DNA from: Streptomyces sp. NBC_01214
GTDB taxonomy: Bacteria; Actinomycetota; Actinomycetes; Streptomycetales; Streptomycetaceae
Assembly (NCBI RefSeq): GCF_026340975.1
Contig: NZ_JAPEOS010000001.1
Location: 4,683,001 to 4,747,000 of the forward strand
DNA length: 64,000 bases
Direction of reading: 5' to 3'
A program made the position numbers and the translations under genes. This document shows positions 61,147 to 64,000 of the stretch, piece after piece; position 1 is the stretch's first letter, and each line of letters begins with the position of its first letter. The notes under the pieces are model-generated. The model had not been told where the DNA came from. It was given only the letters and a program-made list of their open reading frames with translations, and searched no databases.

Positions 61147-61742
61147 GCGGCGAACCCCTGCTCCACCCGGTGGAGATGGACCGGATCCGGGAAGGGATCG
61201 CGGTAGCCGTCCTCGGCGCCCCCGAGGGGCTGGCCGACTCCCTCGAACACGACGCCCACGGCTACCTGCGCCTGGTGGACGCCTCGCGCGTCGGCGCCGA
61301 GGAGGCCAGTCGGCTGCTGCGCGAGGCCGTCCACGGCGCCAGGGCCGCCGGCCACAGTTGGGACACGGTGGGCCGCGTCCTGGGGGTGAGCCGCCAGGCC
61401 GCCCAGCAGCGCTTCGCGGGCAAGGCCGCGACAGCGTCGGCACCGCCCGCCGGGGGACCCAACGCCCCCAAGCGCCGCACCCTCAGCGGGTTGACCGCGT
61501 TCAACGAGATGGCCGCCTTGGAGGAGGCCGGCCGTGACGGCTGGCACATGGTCGGCTACGGCCCCTTCTTCCACGAGGTGGAGGCGTCCGGCCACCCCTG
61601 GGAACACTGCCGGGTGACCCTTCCTTCCCCTGCGCGACACCGACGGCTGGAATCAGAAGGGTGGATCCCGGTCGGCGCGGGCTGGTTCCCGTGGCGGTAC
61701 TACAAGCGGCCCGTCGAGTCCGGTACCAAAGCCCCTGCCTAG
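61143..61742 (+). CDS. HTH DNA-binding protein coupled to the small membrane protein
   Basis: 199 residues starting in the stop of the preceding gene (ATGA). Helical N-terminus (LHPVEMDRIREGIAVAVLGAPEGLADSLE), then a helix-turn-helix GHSWDTVGRVLGVSRQAAQQRFA (~77-99). The C-terminal half (FNEMAALEEAGRDGWHMVGYGPFFHEVE, EGWIPVGAGWFPWRYYKRP) is a small beta-rich module conserved with it in streptomycetes. Inferred to bind the twin palindromes upstream and autoregulate. Confidence 0.8.
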   Translation: MSGEPLLHPVEMDRIREGIAVAVLGAPEGLADSLEHDAHGYLRLVDASRVGAEEASRLLREAVHGARAAGHSWDTVGRVLGVSRQAAQQRFAGKAATASAPPAGGPNAPKRRTLSGLTAFNEMAALEEAGRDGWHMVGYGPFFHEVEASGHPWEHCRVTLPSPARHRRLESEGWIPVGAGWFPWRYYKRPVESGTKAPA

Positions 61743-62001
61743 TGGGTGTCTTGTCGGTCGGTCGGCCGGATCAGGAACGGATGACCCGCGCGGTCCGTGC
61801 CGCTCGGACGTACGCGCGGTACGGGCACGACGGGGGCGGGGAGAAGGCGTGGGGGCGCTTCTGTCCCCAGGCATCGGGAGCGGAACGTCCCGAACTTCCC
61901 CGCCCCGGCGCTCGCAAGCCCCGCATCAAGGTGGCGACCGTGGACAGCCCTTCCTGAACCCGCGGCCGAAATCCGGTAGACGCGGCACGGATACTGACGT
62001 C

Positions 62002-62437
62002 ATGGCCGTTACCCAGCAGCTCGCCCGCATCCCGGAGGCGTATCTCGCCGCCTGCCGTCAGTCTGCCAGCGCGTCACCGGACCGCGATCCCCACTGGGAT
62101 CCGCCGGCTCACGACGTGTTGGACCTGTCCTGGGCGCCGGCGCTGCTGAACCGCGTCGGGGAGGTGGCTGGACTCGAAGGGGCCCTTCGGGGGCGCCCCC
62201 ACCGGCCTGGGCGTCTCCCAAGTCGCGCGCGTCTGCGAACTGCTCGGCCAGATCGACATGCCCGCCCTGCTCGCCGCCCTGCCGGCCGACGAGCGTGAAG
62301 CCGGATCCTTGATCGGCCAGGTGGGCCCCGTCGCCGGCGGTCTGAAGGCGTACCTGCTGGAACACTTCAACGCCTTGCGCGACTTCTACCTCGACGCAGC
62401 CGAGCGCCACCTGCTCGTCGTGCTCTGGTGGGACTGA
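62002..62437 (+). pseudogene. DUF1877-family protein, frameshifted with internal deletion
   Basis: Starts intact: MAVTQQLARIPEAYLAACRQ, then DPHWDPPAHDVLDLSWAPALLNRVGEVAGL. At ~62175-62195 the frame changes and ~30 residues expected in the family are lost. It resumes as GPFGGAPTGLGVSQVARVCELLGQIDMPALLAALPADEREAG and ends normally with DAAERHLLVVLWWD. One deletion explains both the lost residues and the frame change. No full product can be made. Confidence 0.8.
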
Positions 62438-62499
62438 CCCGCGAGCCACCAGGCGTCCCCACCGCGAGCACTTGGGGAACTGCGCGACCGTCCACACCC

Positions 62500-62768
62500 G
62501 CCCGCCCGCCTGCCTCGGCCCGGGCCGAGTTGCTCCAGGCACGGCAGAGATGCCCGAGGAGGTCCGCCACGCTGCCGGTGCCTCGTCGGCCGTGGTCCGG
62601 TCGGACTTCGTAGTGGCCGCGATCAACGAGGCGGGCGCGGCGTGTCCTGGGCGTTGGCGTATGCCGCGCGCCGCTTCGCCGACCACGCACAGGCCCCGGA
62701 GGACCAACAGCTCTGCGTCGCCATGCTTTACCAATCGGTCGACCCATCATCGATGCAGGTCACATAGC
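62500..62768 (+). pseudogene. Decayed hypothetical-protein fragment
   Basis: Coding-like pieces in two frames: VVRSDFVVAAINEAGAA and then SWALAYAARRFADHAQAPE followed by DQQLCVAMLYQSVDP, ending at the stop 62766-62768. No start or known family. Read as remains of a gene, with low confidence. Confidence 0.35.
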
Positions 62769-62829
62769 TTCTAGTCATCCGAAGGGGAGCCGGCGGACGC
62801 GATGCCGGGCCGAGAAGGAGAAGTGTGTC

Positions 62830-63153
62830 GTGACCCTGATCAACTTGATGAACACCGCAGCGGACCTCCCGGAAGGGTGGCGTTCGCTCGTGCTGGGGGA
62901 GGTGGGTAACGCCTGCGTGAAGGTGCTGAGGATGGACGAAATGCCCGTCGAGCCCGAGAGCCACGTAGCTACCGAGGCCCTGCTCGTCCTCGACGGGCAG
63001 CTCCAACTCGAAGTCAGCGGCCGGCCCGTCTCCGTACGTGCAGGCGAGCTCTATATGGTTCCGGCTGGAACAACCCACGCGGTCGGCCCCGATAGCCGGG
63101 GCACACTCGTGATCGTGGAACTCCGAGAAGACGAACTCGAGGGCTCCCAGTAG
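62830..63153 (+). CDS. Cupin-domain protein
   Basis: 107 residues from GTG 62830, AAGGAGAAG about seven bases upstream. Single beta-barrel: WRSLVLGEVGNACVKVLRMDE, EALLVLDGQLQLEVSGRPVSVRAGELYMVPAGTTHAVGPDSRG. Metal ligands are incomplete (Glu and the last His of TTHAV are visible; the first HxH is replaced by ESHVAT). Small-molecule binding or isomerase role possible. An isolated intact gene among pseudogenes. Confidence 0.9.
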   Translation: MTLINLMNTAADLPEGWRSLVLGEVGNACVKVLRMDEMPVEPESHVATEALLVLDGQLQLEVSGRPVSVRAGELYMVPAGTTHAVGPDSRGTLVIVELREDELEGSQ

Positions 63154-63360
63154 GTCACACCTGGGTTCCGGACGCCCCGCTCGACCGCTCGACCGCCACC
63201 ACCGTCTCCTACCTCACGGACGGTGAGCACCACGTGATCGTCGATCCTGGCACGGTGGCCGGCCGCGACCGGGTCCCGGGCCCGTCGGCCGAACGGGGAA
63301 CGGGCTCCGACGGCATGACCCTGTCCGTCGGCACCGAAACGGGTGTCTCAACAGCTCGGT
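63154..63360 (+). pseudogene. Metallo-beta-lactamase-fold N-terminal fragment
   Basis: Right after the cupin stop, a frame without a start reads LDRSTATTVSYLTDGEHHVIVDPGTVAGRDRVPGPSAERGTGSDGMTLSVG. This is the first beta-alpha unit typical of MBL-fold hydrolases (VIVDPG) up to just before the HxHxDH motif, which is missing. The rest to 63471 has no recognisable gene. Confidence 0.5.
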
Positions 63361-63471
63361 GGACGGCCCGGTTGCCCCGGGCCGCGACCTGTTGCCGTCT
63401 TCCCGACTGCCGGGCCGCTTTCCTGAGGACCACCGTCACCATGCTCGTGCTGGCCTGGATATGGTGCTGGC

Positions 63472-63843
63472 ATGGCGACGGTCCTGCGGCACCCCAGACC
63501 CGGATTCACATGGGATTGGTGGGCCGTAGACGCCGGGGGATTCCTCGTGCAGTTCTGCGACGGGCCTGCCCCCGAGCACCTGCTTGCACACGTGGACCGC
63601 GTCGACGCCGCATCCGTGTGGGCCGAGGAACACCGACCCACATGGTTCAACCGTGGCCCCTCGCCGCTTCACGCCTTCGGCTGCAACGGTGAGTTGCCGA
63701 CCTACACCCGGCAGGGTGTACCGGACTCCCCGTTGCGGCTGGCCGACGCGCCGGCAGTGATCGCAGAGGTTGCGGCCTTGGTCGAGCTGAACCGGGCAGT
63801 GGGAGATGCCTGGACGCTCTACCTCGACGATGGATGGGTATAG
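63472..63843 (+). CDS. Hypothetical protein (123 aa)
   Basis: MATVLRHPRPGFTWDWWAVDAGGFLVQFCDGPAPEHLLAHVDRVDAA, ... GELPTYTRQGVPDSPLRLAD and LVELNRAVGDAWTLYLDDGWV form a coherent small protein of the kind found next to immunity or SMI1-like genes in streptomycetes. No named family. Upstream sequence lacks a clear Shine-Dalgarno. Confidence 0.65.
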   Translation: MATVLRHPRPGFTWDWWAVDAGGFLVQFCDGPAPEHLLAHVDRVDAASVWAEEHRPTWFNRGPSPLHAFGCNGELPTYTRQGVPDSPLRLADAPAVIAEVAALVELNRAVGDAWTLYLDDGWV

Positions 63844-63852
63844 GCAGTCCCT

Positions 63853-64000
63853 TCATCTGGTCGGCTCGCTGACCAGGAAAGTGGCGGCGATGTGGAGTCC
63901 GGCCAGGTAGTGATCCCGCCACCGCCCATCCCGCCGAGGTGTTCGGTCCGGCAGTAGGGGCTCGATGCGTGCCCATGGGGCATCGGCCAACGGCACACAT
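63853..64000 (-). mobile_element. Internally deleted IS5-family transposase remnant (runs off the window)
   Basis: On the - strand from the window edge: PLADAPWARIEPLLPDRTPRRDGRWRDH is the N-terminal signature of IS5-type transposases. It is fused directly to YLAGLHIAATFLVSEPTR and a stop (63853-63855), the C-terminal signature. The DDE catalytic core between them is gone. The other end lies beyond the window. Non-autonomous relic; no terminal repeats can be defined here. Confidence 0.7.

Overview
The window is high-GC actinobacterial DNA, almost certainly from a Streptomyces chromosome. The evidence is strong G/C third-position bias, frequent GTG and TTG starts, two genes carrying the rare TTA (bldA) codon, an LAxTG sortase-E substrate, a mycothiol-type DinB protein, many secreted hydrolases and many small divergent regulator/enzyme pairs. 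No rRNA, CRISPR array or prophage was seen.

1-12.7 kb: end of a secreted lipase; a coupled pair of a formylglycine-generating-enzyme-like protein and an apparently broken phosphopantetheinyl transferase; a conserved hypothetical protein; an FMN reductase; a Ser/Thr kinase; a degenerate GyrB-like ATPase; small HEAT-repeat proteins; a sortase-anchored surface protein; a DUF4097 protein. 12.9-24 kb: tripeptidyl-aminopeptidase-like hydrolase, a decayed HAD phosphatase, a MarR-like regulator that seems to share an operator with the DUF4097 gene, a membrane protein with a TTA codon, a beta-lactamase-fold hydrolase, and two MarR systems with clear palindromic operators. 24-36.5 kb: cell-wall lytic protein, unusual Trp tRNA, TTA-containing glycosyltransferase, dienelactone hydrolase, two secreted phospholipases of unrelated folds, a flavin monooxygenase plus FMN reductase operon, and a SpoIIE/PP2C phosphatase.

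37.1-47.3 kb is the highlight: a compact thiopeptide RiPP cluster with the gene order of the lactazole (laz) pathway: precursor(s), LazB (tRNA-Glu-dependent Ser dehydration), LazC (pyridine synthase), LazD (leader-binding RRE protein), LazE (YcaO cyclodehydratase), LazF (glutamate elimination fused to azoline dehydrogenase). It has TWO precursor genes. The first encodes a core almost identical to lactazole A with a longer tail. The second encodes a clearly different core that, by Ser spacing, should close a 35-membered rather than a 32-membered ring. A strong hairpin lies between the precursors and lazB.

47.3-64 kb: an NADP-binding oxidoreductase and HxlR regulator around a 14-bp perfect inverted repeat; a frameshifted amidase divergent from TetR; a ricin-lectin secreted protein divergent from a large HTH-NTPase-WD40 protein with an 11-bp inverted repeat between them; an MpaB-type (DUF2236) protein fused to four EF-hands; a lipoprotein metallopeptidase; a small-membrane-protein/HTH operon whose promoter carries two identical palindromes; and finally a decayed strip (DUF1877 pseudogene, metallo-beta-lactamase fragment, internally deleted IS5-type transposase) running off the right edge.
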